Below are positions 34,905 through 44,763 of a stretch of DNA of 64,000 nt, piece after piece. A program made the translations under genes and the position numbers. Every line of letters begins with the position of its first letter. The first letter of the stretch is position 1. This DNA comes from Roseivivax halotolerans (GTDB taxonomy: Bacteria; Pseudomonadota; Alphaproteobacteria; Rhodobacterales; Rhodobacteraceae): positions 62,001 to 126,000 of the forward strand of contig NZ_FOXV01000007.1 of NCBI RefSeq assembly GCF_900115815.1, written 5' to 3'. The notes beneath the pieces are model-generated. The model worked only from the letters and a program-made list of their open reading frames with translations. It did not search any database and had not been told where the DNA came from.

Positions 34905-36134
34905 TCAAACATTACGGAATTTCGAGAGTCGTCGTCCCTCGAGCGCGATTCTTCGCTTCAGTGTGGCTAACCGGAAGAGCGGGCCGCTGCGTTCCGCCCG
35001 GCCATATTGTCCGCCGATCTGCCGCCAGATGCCGTCCTCGCCGAAGCGCAGCGTATGATAGAGCGCGGTCGGACTGAGCGACAGGACGGTCGCCGTCTCG
35101 CCGGCGATCACAGCGGCGCGGGCCTCGTCTTCGAGTCGCTGCCGCACCCAGCTTCGTCCGGCATGGATGCGGTGCTTCGCACCGGGTCTCGCGGTGAAGG
35201 GGCGAAAGCCCTCGGAGGCCGCGGGCAGGGCGGACATGCGGGGGAGATCGCGTCCCGCGCCTTCCGCGATGCCCGCATCAAGGCTTCGCATGATGCGGAA
35301 CACGTCACCGGCATCGAGCGGCCCGTCCCGCATCGCCCGCAGGAGGCGGGCTTTCTGCTCTGCCCGAAACCGCGCCAGCGCGCGCTTGTGCTCGTCTGGG
35401 GCGACGTGCTTGCGCAGAAACACCATCTTCGAGGCCCCGATCTGGTGCAGATCGCGCGGCGTCCGGTCGGCCGCGCGGCGGGCGCTCTCGGCGACGCCGT
35501 GATGCACGCGCGCCATCGGGGCGAGCGCGGTGGCATGATCGCGCGCGGCAAGGCGCAGATTCAGATCGGTCTCGTCGAGATAGAACCTGAAGGCCGGATC
35601 GAAGCCGCCCATCTCCGCCAGAAGAGAGCGGCGCACGGCCATGTTCGTGCCTTCGGTCTTGATCGCGCGGCCCTCCTGGGGATGCAGTGTGACGGGCTCT
35701 TCGCCCTCCAGAGACAGCGCGCAGCGCTCACCCGACGCATCGACGGAGCCAGCCCCCCACTGCAACGAGAAGCCGTTCCGTCCGATCACGTACCCGCCGA
35801 CAGCCGCGACCTCCTCGTGCTCGAAAGGCGCGGTGAGCCGGGACAGCCAGGAGGGTTCCGGCACCGCGTCATCGTCGATGAAAGCGACGATCTCGCCGGC
35901 GGCCGCCGCGATGCCGCGATTGCGCGCTGCGGAGATATTGTCCTGATCGTAGGCAACAAGCTTGATTTCGTCCGCTTTGGGATGCGCGCGGACCGCCTCG
36001 CAGCCGGCGGGGCAGGCCACGACGACCACCTCGAAGGGACGGTGGTCGAGCTGCGCGATCCCGGTCAGGCAGCGTGCCAGCCAGCGCGGTCGCGCGCGGC
36101 TGACGACGACGACGCTGACCGGAACGGGCTCCAT
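34905..36134 (-). CDS. GT2 family glycosyltransferase
   Basis: A 409-residue GT-A glycosyltransferase. The N-terminal domain shows VSVVVVSRARPRWLARCL, DQDNISAARNRGIAAAAGE, the metal-binding VAFIDDDAVPEPSW and the catalytic-base-like FYLDETDLNLRLAARD near residue 190. The C-terminal ~150 residues are Arg- and Ala-rich without a recognised domain. There is no membrane segment. It starts 4 bases after the cysQ stop, so it is translationally close to the PAP phosphatase. Confidence 0.87.
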   Translation of the reverse strand: MEPVPVSVVVVSRARPRWLARCLTGIAQLDHRPFEVVVVACPAGCEAVRAHPKADEIKLVAYDQDNISAARNRGIAAAAGEIVAFIDDDAVPEPSWLSRLTAPFEHEEVAAVGGYVIGRNGFSLQWGAGSVDASGERCALSLEGEEPVTLHPQEGRAIKTEGTNMAVRRSLLAEMGGFDPAFRFYLDETDLNLRLAARDHATALAPMARVHHGVAESARRAADRTPRDLHQIGASKMVFLRKHVAPDEHKRALARFRAEQKARLLRAMRDGPLDAGDVFRIMRSLDAGIAEGAGRDLPRMSALPAASEGFRPFTARPGAKHRIHAGRSWVRQRLEDEARAAVIAGETATVLSLSPTALYHTLRFGEDGIWRQIGGQYGRAERSGPLFRLATLKRRIALEGRRLSKFRNV

Positions 36135-36138
36135 CGGC

Positions 36139-36936
36139 TCAGCCGTCCTTCAGCGTCACGCCGGGTGCGTGGGCAAGAAAGAACGGGTTGGCGAAGCCCG
36201 GTTTGCCATAGGTGAGCGGCGTGTGGTCGTCGAACCGAACGACGCGTCCGCCCGCGCCTGCCAGAACCGCTTGGCCCGCGGCGGTGTCCCATTCCATCGT
36301 GCGCCCGAGCCGCGGATAGAAATCCGCCTCACCCGTCGCCACAAGGCAGAATTTCAGCGATGAGCCCGCAGACCGCGAATCCTTTACGTCGTACTTGCCG
36401 ATATATTCGTTGGTGGCCGCGTCCCGGTGCGATTTCGATGCAACGACCATCAATGCGGAATTGTCCGGCTCGGAGACATGGATCGGCTTGGTTGAGCCTG
36501 CCTCGTCGCTATCGAAGGGACCTTCCTCCTCGACCGCGCCGCCCACGCTGTCGGTATAGAACATCCGCTCCCGCGCCGGGGCGTAGACGATCCCCCGCGT
36601 CGGCAGGCCGTTTTCCACGAGCGCGATATTCACGGTGAAGTCGCCGCGACGGTTGATGAACTCCTTGGTTCCGTCGAGCGGATCGACGATGAGGAACGTG
36701 CTCACCTCCTGGCGGTGGCTGTCGGCTTGCTCCTCGGTGACGAGCGGAATGTCGGGGAAGGCAGCGCGCAGCCCGGCGGAGATAAGGGCATCGGCGGCCT
36801 CGTCCGCCTCTGTCACCGGGCTGGAATCGGACTTCGTTTTCACAGCAAAATCGTCGGCGTTGTAGATCTCCATGATCTTTTCACCGGCTTCGAGCGCGAG
36901 ACGCCGCATGACCTTCGTCAATTCGGAATAATTCAA
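36139..36936 (-). CDS. cysQ: 3'(2'),5'-bisphosphate nucleotidase CysQ
   Basis: A 265-residue inositol-monophosphatase-fold enzyme that converts PAP to AMP, removing the inhibitory product of PAPS-using sulfotransferases. Metal sites are in LVTEEQADSH and FLIVDPLDGTKEFINRRGDF; the final motif is TMEWDTAAGQAVLAGAGG. I chose the TTG at 36936 (protein MNYSELTKVMRRLALEAG) because GGAAAGG sits 7 bases upstream and the N terminus then matches the family; an ATG at 36960 would add eight residues. It heads the glycan operon that contains a sulfotransferase. Confidence 0.92.
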   Translation of the reverse strand: MNYSELTKVMRRLALEAGEKIMEIYNADDFAVKTKSDSSPVTEADEAADALISAGLRAAFPDIPLVTEEQADSHRQEVSTFLIVDPLDGTKEFINRRGDFTVNIALVENGLPTRGIVYAPARERMFYTDSVGGAVEEEGPFDSDEAGSTKPIHVSEPDNSALMVVASKSHRDAATNEYIGKYDVKDSRSAGSSLKFCLVATGEADFYPRLGRTMEWDTAAGQAVLAGAGGRVVRFDDHTPLTYGKPGFANPFFLAHAPGVTLKDG

Positions 36937-37058
36937 ACTATTGCCTTTCCCGGGGCACATTTCCCGCGTTCATTGATTTGAAATCGCCCCGACCTTATGA
37001 TCCGCCGTGCAAGCGCGGGCAAGCACGAGGGGCCCGCCACAGAGGCAAAGCAGGCCCG

Positions 37059-37889
37059 ATGTTCGAAAAAGTCCAACCGCGCAGCAAGACGGCCGGTGCA
37101 ATCCAGATCGCGGAGCTGATTTTTCACAACGCGGTTCGCTCCGTGCGCTCGGGCCACGCGAACGCGATCCTCGCTGTGGTGATGAACATGGCACAGGCGG
37201 TGATTTTCACGCTGGCCTTCTATTTCATGTTCCAGCTTCTGGGAATGAGGGGCTCGCCTATCCGGGGCGACTACCTCATCTTCATCATGTCCGGCGTCTT
37301 TCTTTACATGACGCATATCAAGACGATCGGCGCGGTGAAGAGCGCGGGCAACGCGCTCGGCCCGATGATGCAGCACGCGCCGATGAACACCGCGATCACC
37401 ATTCTCTCCGCGATGCTGTCCACGCTCTATATCCAGACATTGTCGCTGATCGCGATCCTGTTCGTGTACGATGTTGTCGTCGCGCCGGGGGCTCTGGCTT
37501 CGATTCACGATCCGATCGGCGCCTACGGAATGCTGCTGCTCGCCTGGATGTCAGGTGCTGCGATCGGCCTCGTTTTCATGGCCCTCACGCCGTGGGCGCC
37601 GACGCCGATGGGTATCATCTCTACCGTCTACACACGGGCGAACATGATCGCGTCCGGCAAGATGTTCGCGGCCAACATGCTCACGCCGTCGATGCTGGCG
37701 ATGTTCGACTGGAACCCGCTCTTTCATGCCATCGACCAGGCGCGCGGTTTCGCCTTTCTGAACTACTGGCCGCGCAACTCGTCGATCACGTATCCGGTCT
37801 GGGTCATCATCACCCTGGTGATGATCGGCCTCATGCTCGAATTCTACACGCGGCGACGGATCTCCGTCTCCTGGGGCGCACGGCGATGA
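37059..37889 (+). CDS. KpsM-like polysaccharide export ABC permease
   Basis: A 276-residue ABC-2-type membrane permease with about six membrane segments (near 45-65, 72-92, 118-150, 155-175, 180-200 and 242-262). FLYMTHIKTIGAVKSAGNAL, ALTPWAPTPMGIISTVYTRA and FDWNPLFHAIDQARGFAF are the recognisable KpsM/RkpT-like regions. It should move a polysaccharide across the inner membrane with a KpsT ATPase, but no such ATPase gene adjoins it. It is divergent from cysQ and overlaps the next gene (ATGA). The ATG at 37059 was preferred to a longer upstream frame. Confidence 0.87.
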   Translation: MFEKVQPRSKTAGAIQIAELIFHNAVRSVRSGHANAILAVVMNMAQAVIFTLAFYFMFQLLGMRGSPIRGDYLIFIMSGVFLYMTHIKTIGAVKSAGNALGPMMQHAPMNTAITILSAMLSTLYIQTLSLIAILFVYDVVVAPGALASIHDPIGAYGMLLLAWMSGAAIGLVFMALTPWAPTPMGIISTVYTRANMIASGKMFAANMLTPSMLAMFDWNPLFHAIDQARGFAFLNYWPRNSSITYPVWVIITLVMIGLMLEFYTRRRISVSWGARR

Positions 37890-38473
37890 GGGGGCTTGGC
37901 CTGCTCGCGCTGCTTATGGCCGGACCGCTGGCCGCGCAGGATTTGCCGGCGCTTTACGATGTCTCGGACGTGGCGGATTACGACGTTCTGAACGTGCGCG
38001 TCGCCCCCGATGCGAGCGCCGAGATGATCGGCGAGCTTGCCCCTGATGCGACCGGGATCGAGGTCACCGCTGCGGAGGACGGCTGGGGCCGGGTCAACGT
38101 GAACGGCCAATCGGGCTGGGCATCGCTCTCGTTCCTGACCCGCGCTGCAGATCAGTGGCCTGACGGTCAACCTGCCCCTGAGAGCTGTTTCGGAACGGAA
38201 CCGTTCTGGACGCTTTCCTTCGACGGCCCGGACATGACGTTCGAGCAGATCGACGCCGCAGAACAAAATGGCCTCGTGACCCACCGCGCGCGATCGGTGA
38301 ACCGCACCGACCGCTTCCTCATCGCGGGCGATTTGGAGGGCGCGCATGTGACAGCGACCCTCTCTCGACAAAGCTGTAGCGACGGAATGTCCGACCAGCT
38401 CTTCGGATTGTCCTCCGAGATCGTCATCGGCGGGACGCTCTATTCCGGCTGCTGCACGATGCAGAGCCGCTAG
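37886..38473 (+). CDS. Exported SH3b/COG3650-like protein
   Basis: A 195-residue secreted protein. A signal peptide MRGLGLLALLMAGPLAAQ ends near residue 18. Residues ~22-88 form a bacterial SH3-like domain (VLNVRVAPDASAEMIGELAP, GWGRVNVNGQSGWASLSFL). The C-terminal ~100 residues (ESCFGTEPFWTLSFDG, SCSDGMSDQLFGLSSEIV) match COG3650-like domains with paired Cys. Function unknown, possibly cell-wall binding. Its start overlaps the permease stop (ATGA), and its stop overlaps that of the convergent alkB gene in a shared CTAG. Confidence 0.8.
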   Translation: MRGLGLLALLMAGPLAAQDLPALYDVSDVADYDVLNVRVAPDASAEMIGELAPDATGIEVTAAEDGWGRVNVNGQSGWASLSFLTRAADQWPDGQPAPESCFGTEPFWTLSFDGPDMTFEQIDAAEQNGLVTHRARSVNRTDRFLIAGDLEGAHVTATLSRQSCSDGMSDQLFGLSSEIVIGGTLYSGCCTMQSR

Positions 38474-39072
38474 GTCACGACGCGCAGGGTCAGATTGATC
38501 CGGCCGCCCTGCGGCAGAAGACTGGAAGAGCCGTGCCGGATCCGGTCGATCCCGTGATAGCGCAGCCGCGCCTCCCCGCCCATCACCGCAACGTCGCCTG
38601 AACGGAGCCAGATCGACTCGGTCTTGCCGCCGCGCGTGTCGTTGCCGACACGGAAAAGCGCCTCGTCGCCGAGCGAGATCGAAACGACAGGCTCCGAGAA
38701 ATCGATCTCGTCGCGGTCCTGGTGCAGACCCATCTTCGCTCCGTCACCGTACCAGTTGATGAGACAGCATTCGGGCGCGCGTGCCGATCCCGAGACCGCA
38801 TTCCAGATCTCGAGAACGTCGTCCGGAATTTCGGGCCAGGGCATTCCGTCCGGATGCCGTTCCTCGTAGCGGTAGCCTTTGCGGTCCGTCACCCAGCCGA
38901 AGCGCCCCGCCGCCGACATCGCGACGGACATACGCTTGCCGCGCGGAGTAACGGGATGAAACAGGGGCGCTTGCCGCAAACAGCCGCGCAGGCTCTCTAC
39001 CAGCGCCTCTTGTCGAGCGCGGTCGAGAAAGCCGTGATGCACCCGGACACCTCTGAGGAGAACCTCGGTCAT
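38470..39072 (-). CDS. alkB: DNA oxidative demethylase AlkB
   Basis: A 200-residue Fe(II)/2-oxoglutarate dioxygenase that repairs N1-methyladenine and N3-methylcytosine. Iron ligands His117 and Asp119 (MGLHQDRDE) and His173 (YHGIDRI) are present, with Arg191 and Arg197 in RINLTLR for 2-oxoglutarate and substrate. NWYGDGAKMG is the usual preceding strand. The ATG at 39072 gives the family length; the open frame upstream is antisense to dnaK and its leader. It is divergent from dnaK. Confidence 0.94.
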   Translation of the reverse strand: MTEVLLRGVRVHHGFLDRARQEALVESLRGCLRQAPLFHPVTPRGKRMSVAMSAAGRFGWVTDRKGYRYEERHPDGMPWPEIPDDVLEIWNAVSGSARAPECCLINWYGDGAKMGLHQDRDEIDFSEPVVSISLGDEALFRVGNDTRGGKTESIWLRSGDVAVMGGEARLRYHGIDRIRHGSSSLLPQGGRINLTLRVVT

Positions 39073-39160
39073 ATGCAGAGCCTGCCCGTCCTGCGCGCCG
39101 AAGAAAACAGCGCTCGGAGAAGACGAAGCAAATTGCCGGGATTCTTTGCGTCCGTGGCGC

Positions 39161-39189
39161 TTGCAGCCCCAAAACGCCCTTCTTATATA
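39161..39189 (+). promoter_or_regulatory. Candidate dnaK promoter
   Basis: TTGCAG (39161-39166), a 17-base spacer and TATATA (39184-39189) lie about 115 bases before the dnaK start. The preceding C gives CTTGCAG, which also resembles the alphaproteobacterial heat-shock (RpoH) -35. It could serve RpoD, RpoH or both. No CIRCE-type inverted repeat was found nearby. Confidence 0.45.
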
Positions 39190-39303
39190 CCCCACGACCG
39201 CGTGATCGGGTGTCCCGGTCCGCAACAGCCATCCGGGCACGGAATGCCATAAAGGGTCCGCGCCCCGGAGTATCGCCTTGAATTGAAGAAGGGATCGAAA
39301 ATC

Positions 39304-41220
39304 ATGGGTAAAGTGATCGGTATCGACCTCGGCACCACCAACTCCTGCGTCGCCATCATGGATGGCAGCCAGTCCCGAGTGATCGAGAACGCTGAAGGCG
39401 CACGCACGACGCCGTCCATCGTGGCATTCACCGACGACGAGCGTCTCGTCGGCCAGCCGGCCAAGCGCCAGGCAGTGACCAACCCCGAGAACACGATCTT
39501 TGGCGTGAAGCGCCTTGTCGGCCGCCGGTTCGACGACGCGGATCTTGCCAAGGACAAGAAGAACATGCCGTACGATATCATCGACGGCGGCAACGGAGAC
39601 GCATGGGTCTCCGCCAAGGGTGACAAGTATTCGCCCTCGCAGATTTCCGCCTTCATCCTGCAGAAGATGAAGGAAACCGCCGAGAGCTATCTCGGTGAAG
39701 AGGTCACGCAGGCGGTCATCACCGTCCCGGCCTATTTCAACGACCAGCAGCGTCAGGCCACGAAGGATGCCGGCAAGATCGCGGGCCTCGAGGTCCTTCG
39801 CATCATCAACGAGCCGACCGCGGCGGCGCTGGCCTATGGCCTCGACAAGAAAGAGACCAAGACGATCGCGGTCTACGACCTCGGCGGCGGCACGTTCGAC
39901 GTGACCATCCTCGAGATCGACGACGGCCTCTTCGAAGTGAAGTCCACCAACGGCGACACGTTCCTCGGCGGTGAAGACTTCGACATGCGGATCGTCAATT
40001 ACCTCGCCGACGAGTTCAAGAAAGAGAACCAGGTCGACCTGACGCAGGACAAGATGGCGCTCCAGCGCCTCAAGGAAGCGGCCGAAAAGGCGAAGATCGA
40101 GCTGTCGAGCGCAAGCCAGACCGAGATCAACCAGCCGTTCATCTCGATGGGCTCCAACGGCTCGCCGCTGCACATGGTGATGAAGCTGACCCGCGCGAAG
40201 CTCGAAAGCCTCGTGGGCGATCTCATCAAGGCGTCGATCAAGCCGTGCCAGGCCGCTCTCAAGGACGCAGGTCTCTCGACCGACGATATCGACGAGATTG
40301 TCCTCGTTGGCGGTCAGACCCGGATGCCGAAAGTGGTCGAGGAAGTGACCAAGTTCTTCGGCAAGGAGCCGCATAAGGGCGTGAACCCCGACGAGGTCGT
40401 CGCGATGGGCGCCGCCATTCAGGCGGGTGTCCTGCAGGGCGACGTGAAGGACGTGGTCCTTCTGGACGTCACGCCCCTGTCGCTCGGCATCGAGACGCTG
40501 GGCGGTGTCTTCACCCGCCTCATCGACCGCAACACCACGATCCCGACGAAGAAGAGCCAGATCTTCTCAACCGCAGAGGACAACCAGTCCGCGGTGACGA
40601 TCCGGGTTTTCCAGGGTGAGCGCGAGATGGCCTCCGACAACAAGATGCTCGGCCAGTTCAACCTCGAGGAGATCCCGCCCGCACCGCGCGGCATGCCCCA
40701 GATCGAGGTGACCTTCGACATTGACGCCAACGGCATCGTCTCCGTCGGCGCGAAGGACAAGGGCACCAACAAGGAGCAGAAGATCACCATCCAGGCCTCC
40801 GGCGGTCTGTCCGACGAGGACATCGACAAGATGGTCAAGGACGCCGAGGAGAACGCGGATGCCGACAAGAAGCGCCGCGAACTCGTCGAAGCCCGGAACC
40901 AGGCGGAAAGCCTGATCCACGCCACCGAGAAATCGGTCGAGGAGCATGGCGACAAGGTCGATCCGTCCACCGTCGAGGCGATCGAGCTTGCGGTTGCCGC
41001 GCTCAAGGACGAGCTTGAGAACGACGATGCCGAGAAGATCAAGTCCGGCATCCAGAACGTGACCGAGGCGTCGATGAAGCTTGGCGAGGCGATCTACAAG
41101 TCGCAAGCCGACAGCTCCGACGGCGATGACGGCTCCGAAAGCGGCGGCGGCAACAGCTCGGACGACGATGTCGTCGATGCCGATTTCGAAGATCTCGGCG
41201 AAGATCGGAAGCAGGGCTGA
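39304..41220 (+). CDS. dnaK: Chaperone DnaK (Hsp70)
   Basis: A 638-residue Hsp70 chaperone. The ATPase domain begins [14 protein letters not shown]; phosphate loops are [17 protein letters not shown] and [16 protein letters not shown]. The substrate-binding domain ([20 protein letters not shown]) is intact, and the Asp-rich C-terminal tail ends in [10 protein letters not shown], as in alphaproteobacterial DnaK. The ATG at 39304 follows GAAGAAGGGA; a TTG seven codons upstream is less likely. It forms the standard dnaK-dnaJ pair with a hairpin between the genes. Confidence 0.99.
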   Translation: MGKVIGIDLGTTNSCVAIMDGSQSRVIENAEGARTTPSIVAFTDDERLVGQPAKRQAVTNPENTIFGVKRLVGRRFDDADLAKDKKNMPYDIIDGGNGDAWVSAKGDKYSPSQISAFILQKMKETAESYLGEEVTQAVITVPAYFNDQQRQATKDAGKIAGLEVLRIINEPTAAALAYGLDKKETKTIAVYDLGGGTFDVTILEIDDGLFEVKSTNGDTFLGGEDFDMRIVNYLADEFKKENQVDLTQDKMALQRLKEAAEKAKIELSSASQTEINQPFISMGSNGSPLHMVMKLTRAKLESLVGDLIKASIKPCQAALKDAGLSTDDIDEIVLVGGQTRMPKVVEEVTKFFGKEPHKGVNPDEVVAMGAAIQAGVLQGDVKDVVLLDVTPLSLGIETLGGVFTRLIDRNTTIPTKKSQIFSTAEDNQSAVTIRVFQGEREMASDNKMLGQFNLEEIPPAPRGMPQIEVTFDIDANGIVSVGAKDKGTNKEQKITIQASGGLSDEDIDKMVKDAEENADADKKRRELVEARNQAESLIHATEKSVEEHGDKVDPSTVEAIELAVAALKDELENDDAEKIKSGIQNVTEASMKLGEAIYKSQADSSDGDDGSESGGGNSSDDDVVDADFEDLGEDRKQG

Positions 41221-41240
41221 GCCCGGTGCGAAACGCCTGA

Positions 41241-41284
41241 GAGAGGGCCGGTCCGGATGCCGGGCCGGCCCTCTCCGCGTTTTG
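41241..41284 (+). terminator. Strong hairpin between dnaK and dnaJ
   Basis: A 16-bp stem (GAGAGGGCCGGTCCGG with CCGGGCCGGCCCTCTC, one G-U pair) closes an ATG loop at 41241-41275, followed by CGCG and TTTT. It is positioned 20 bases after the dnaK stop and can act as a partial terminator or RNA-stabilising element that lowers dnaJ output relative to dnaK. Confidence 0.8.
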
Positions 41285-41305
41285 CCATGCGCGAAGGAGG
41301 CTTAG

Positions 41306-42457
41306 ATGTCCAAACGCGATTATTACGATGTGCTCGGCATCTCCAAGGGCGCGTCGGCTGACGAGATCAAGAAGGCTTATCGCCAGAAGGCGAAGGAGCT
41401 GCACCCCGACCGCAACGCCGACAACCCCAACGCCGAGACCCAGTTCAAGGAAGCCAACGAGGCTTACGATGTTCTGAAGGACGCCGAGAAGAAGGCGGCT
41501 TATGACCGCTTCGGCCATGCGGCCTTCGAAGGCGGCATGGGCGGCGGAGGCGGCGGCCGTCCCGGCGGCGGTTTCCACGGTCAGGGCGACTTCGCCTCGG
41601 CATTCTCGGACGTGTTCGACGATCTCTTCGGCGATTTCATGGGCGGCGGCCGGGGTGGTCGCAGCCGGGCGGCGCGCGGCGCGGATCTGCGCTACAATCT
41701 GCGGATCACGCTCGAAGAGGCGTTCCAAGGCCTGCACAAGACCATCCAGGTGCCGACGGCAGTGCAATGCGGCTCGTGCAATGGCACCGGCGCCGAGGGC
41801 GGTGCCGAGCCGACGACCTGTCCGACCTGCTCCGGCATGGGCAAGGTGCGCGCAACGCAAGGCTTCTTTACGGTTGAGCGGACCTGCCCCACCTGTTCGG
41901 GTCTTGGCCAGACGGTCAAGAACCCCTGTGGCACCTGCCACGGCGCGGGCCGTGTCGAAAAGGAGCGTGCGCTGTCGGTGAACATCCCCAAGGGTGTCGA
42001 AACCGGGACGCGTATCCGTCTTGCCGGAGAGGGGGAAGCCGGGATGCGCGGCGGGCCTCCGGGAGATCTCTATATATTCGTGGAGGTCACCAGCCATCCG
42101 ATCTTTGACCGTGACGGCGTGAACCTGCAATGCCGGGTGCCGGTCTCGATGACGGCGGCCGCCCTTGGCGGCGACATCGAGGTGCCGACGATCGACGGCG
42201 GGCGCAGCCGGGTTAAGATCCCCGCGGGCTCGCAATCGGGCCGGCAGATGCGCCTCCGCGGCAAGGGCATGCCGGCGCTTCGCGGCGGCGGATCGGGTGA
42301 CATGTTCATCGAGCTTGCGGTCGAAACGCCCGTCAACCTGACCTCGAAGCAGAAGGAGCTTCTGCGCGAGTTCGAGGAGATGAGCGAAGACAACAACCCC
42401 GAATCGAAGAGCTTCTTCCGTTCGGTGAAGAGCTTCTGGGACAGCATGAAGAGCTGA
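41306..42457 (+). CDS. dnaJ: Chaperone DnaJ (Hsp40)
   Basis: A 383-residue type I J-protein, co-chaperone of DnaK. The J domain has the HPD triad in [11 protein letters not shown]; a Gly/Phe-rich linker ([18 protein letters not shown]) follows. Four zinc-finger repeats CxxCxGxG ([32 protein letters not shown]) are intact. The C-terminal substrate-binding domains and the LLREFEEM end are present. A GAAGGAGG ribosome site precedes the ATG. Confidence 0.99.
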   Translation: MSKRDYYDVLGISKGASADEIKKAYRQKAKELHPDRNADNPNAETQFKEANEAYDVLKDAEKKAAYDRFGHAAFEGGMGGGGGGRPGGGFHGQGDFASAFSDVFDDLFGDFMGGGRGGRSRAARGADLRYNLRITLEEAFQGLHKTIQVPTAVQCGSCNGTGAEGGAEPTTCPTCSGMGKVRATQGFFTVERTCPTCSGLGQTVKNPCGTCHGAGRVEKERALSVNIPKGVETGTRIRLAGEGEAGMRGGPPGDLYIFVEVTSHPIFDRDGVNLQCRVPVSMTAAALGGDIEVPTIDGGRSRVKIPAGSQSGRQMRLRGKGMPALRGGGSGDMFIELAVETPVNLTSKQKELLREFEEMSEDNNPESKSFFRSVKSFWDSMKS

Positions 42458-42461
42458 CAAT

Positions 42462-42522
42462 CGCGAGGACGCCTGACCGGGCGGAGGAGCAGCTCCTCGA
42501 GTCCGGTCGGGCTCTCCTCGCG
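42462..42522. terminator. Long nested hairpin after dnaJ
   Basis: Three nested perfect or near-perfect stems: CGCGAGGA with TCCTCGCG (42462-42469, 42515-42522); GCCTGACCGG with CCGGTCGGGC (42471-42480, 42503-42512, one G-U); and GAGGAGC with GCTCCTC (42484-42490, 42492-42498). No T tract follows. It starts 4 bases after the dnaJ stop and ends 71 bases before fadH, so it may terminate transcription or protect the dnaJ 3' end. Confidence 0.7.
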
Positions 42523-42545
42523 CTCTGACGCGACGTTGGGCATGA

Positions 42546-44618
<2,073 letters not shown>

Positions 44619-44650
44619 GCGACGCGCCTGCGGCAAGGCTCGGCCATTTC

Positions 44651-44671
44651 GGTATTTTTGCCAACCCAAAG
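44651..44671 (-). repeat. Dispersed intergenic repeat lead-in (copy C)
   Basis: On the minus strand this reads CTTTGGGTTGGCAAAAATAC, matching 17 of 20 positions of the lead-in of the copies at 18196 and 51869. It lies in the fadH-aminotransferase gap. The long GC hairpin is missing here; instead an 8-bp inverted repeat CTTGCCGC/GCGGCAAG (44601-44637) flanks the fadH stop codon. Confidence 0.6.
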
Positions 44672-44763
44672 ACAGGGTCCGCGCGCCTGCCTGCAGGAAT
44701 CGCTTTCGGGGAGCGCGAGGCCGCGCTAGGATTTGATCAAATCCTGTGCGGAGGCGCGGTCCC

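Noticed and set aside
37059-37889. Pairing the KpsM-like permease with the ATPase at 13976.
   Set aside because: That ATPase is of the YadG/NatA kind, not KpsT-like, and is 23 kb away.
39190-39303. A CIRCE element for dnaK control.
   Set aside because: No TTAGCACTC-type inverted repeat was found between the promoter and dnaK.
44651-44671. Treating the CTTTGG...AAATAC motif as an insertion-sequence end.
   Set aside because: No transposase, no target duplication and no paired terminal repeat; it behaves as a gene-end repeat.
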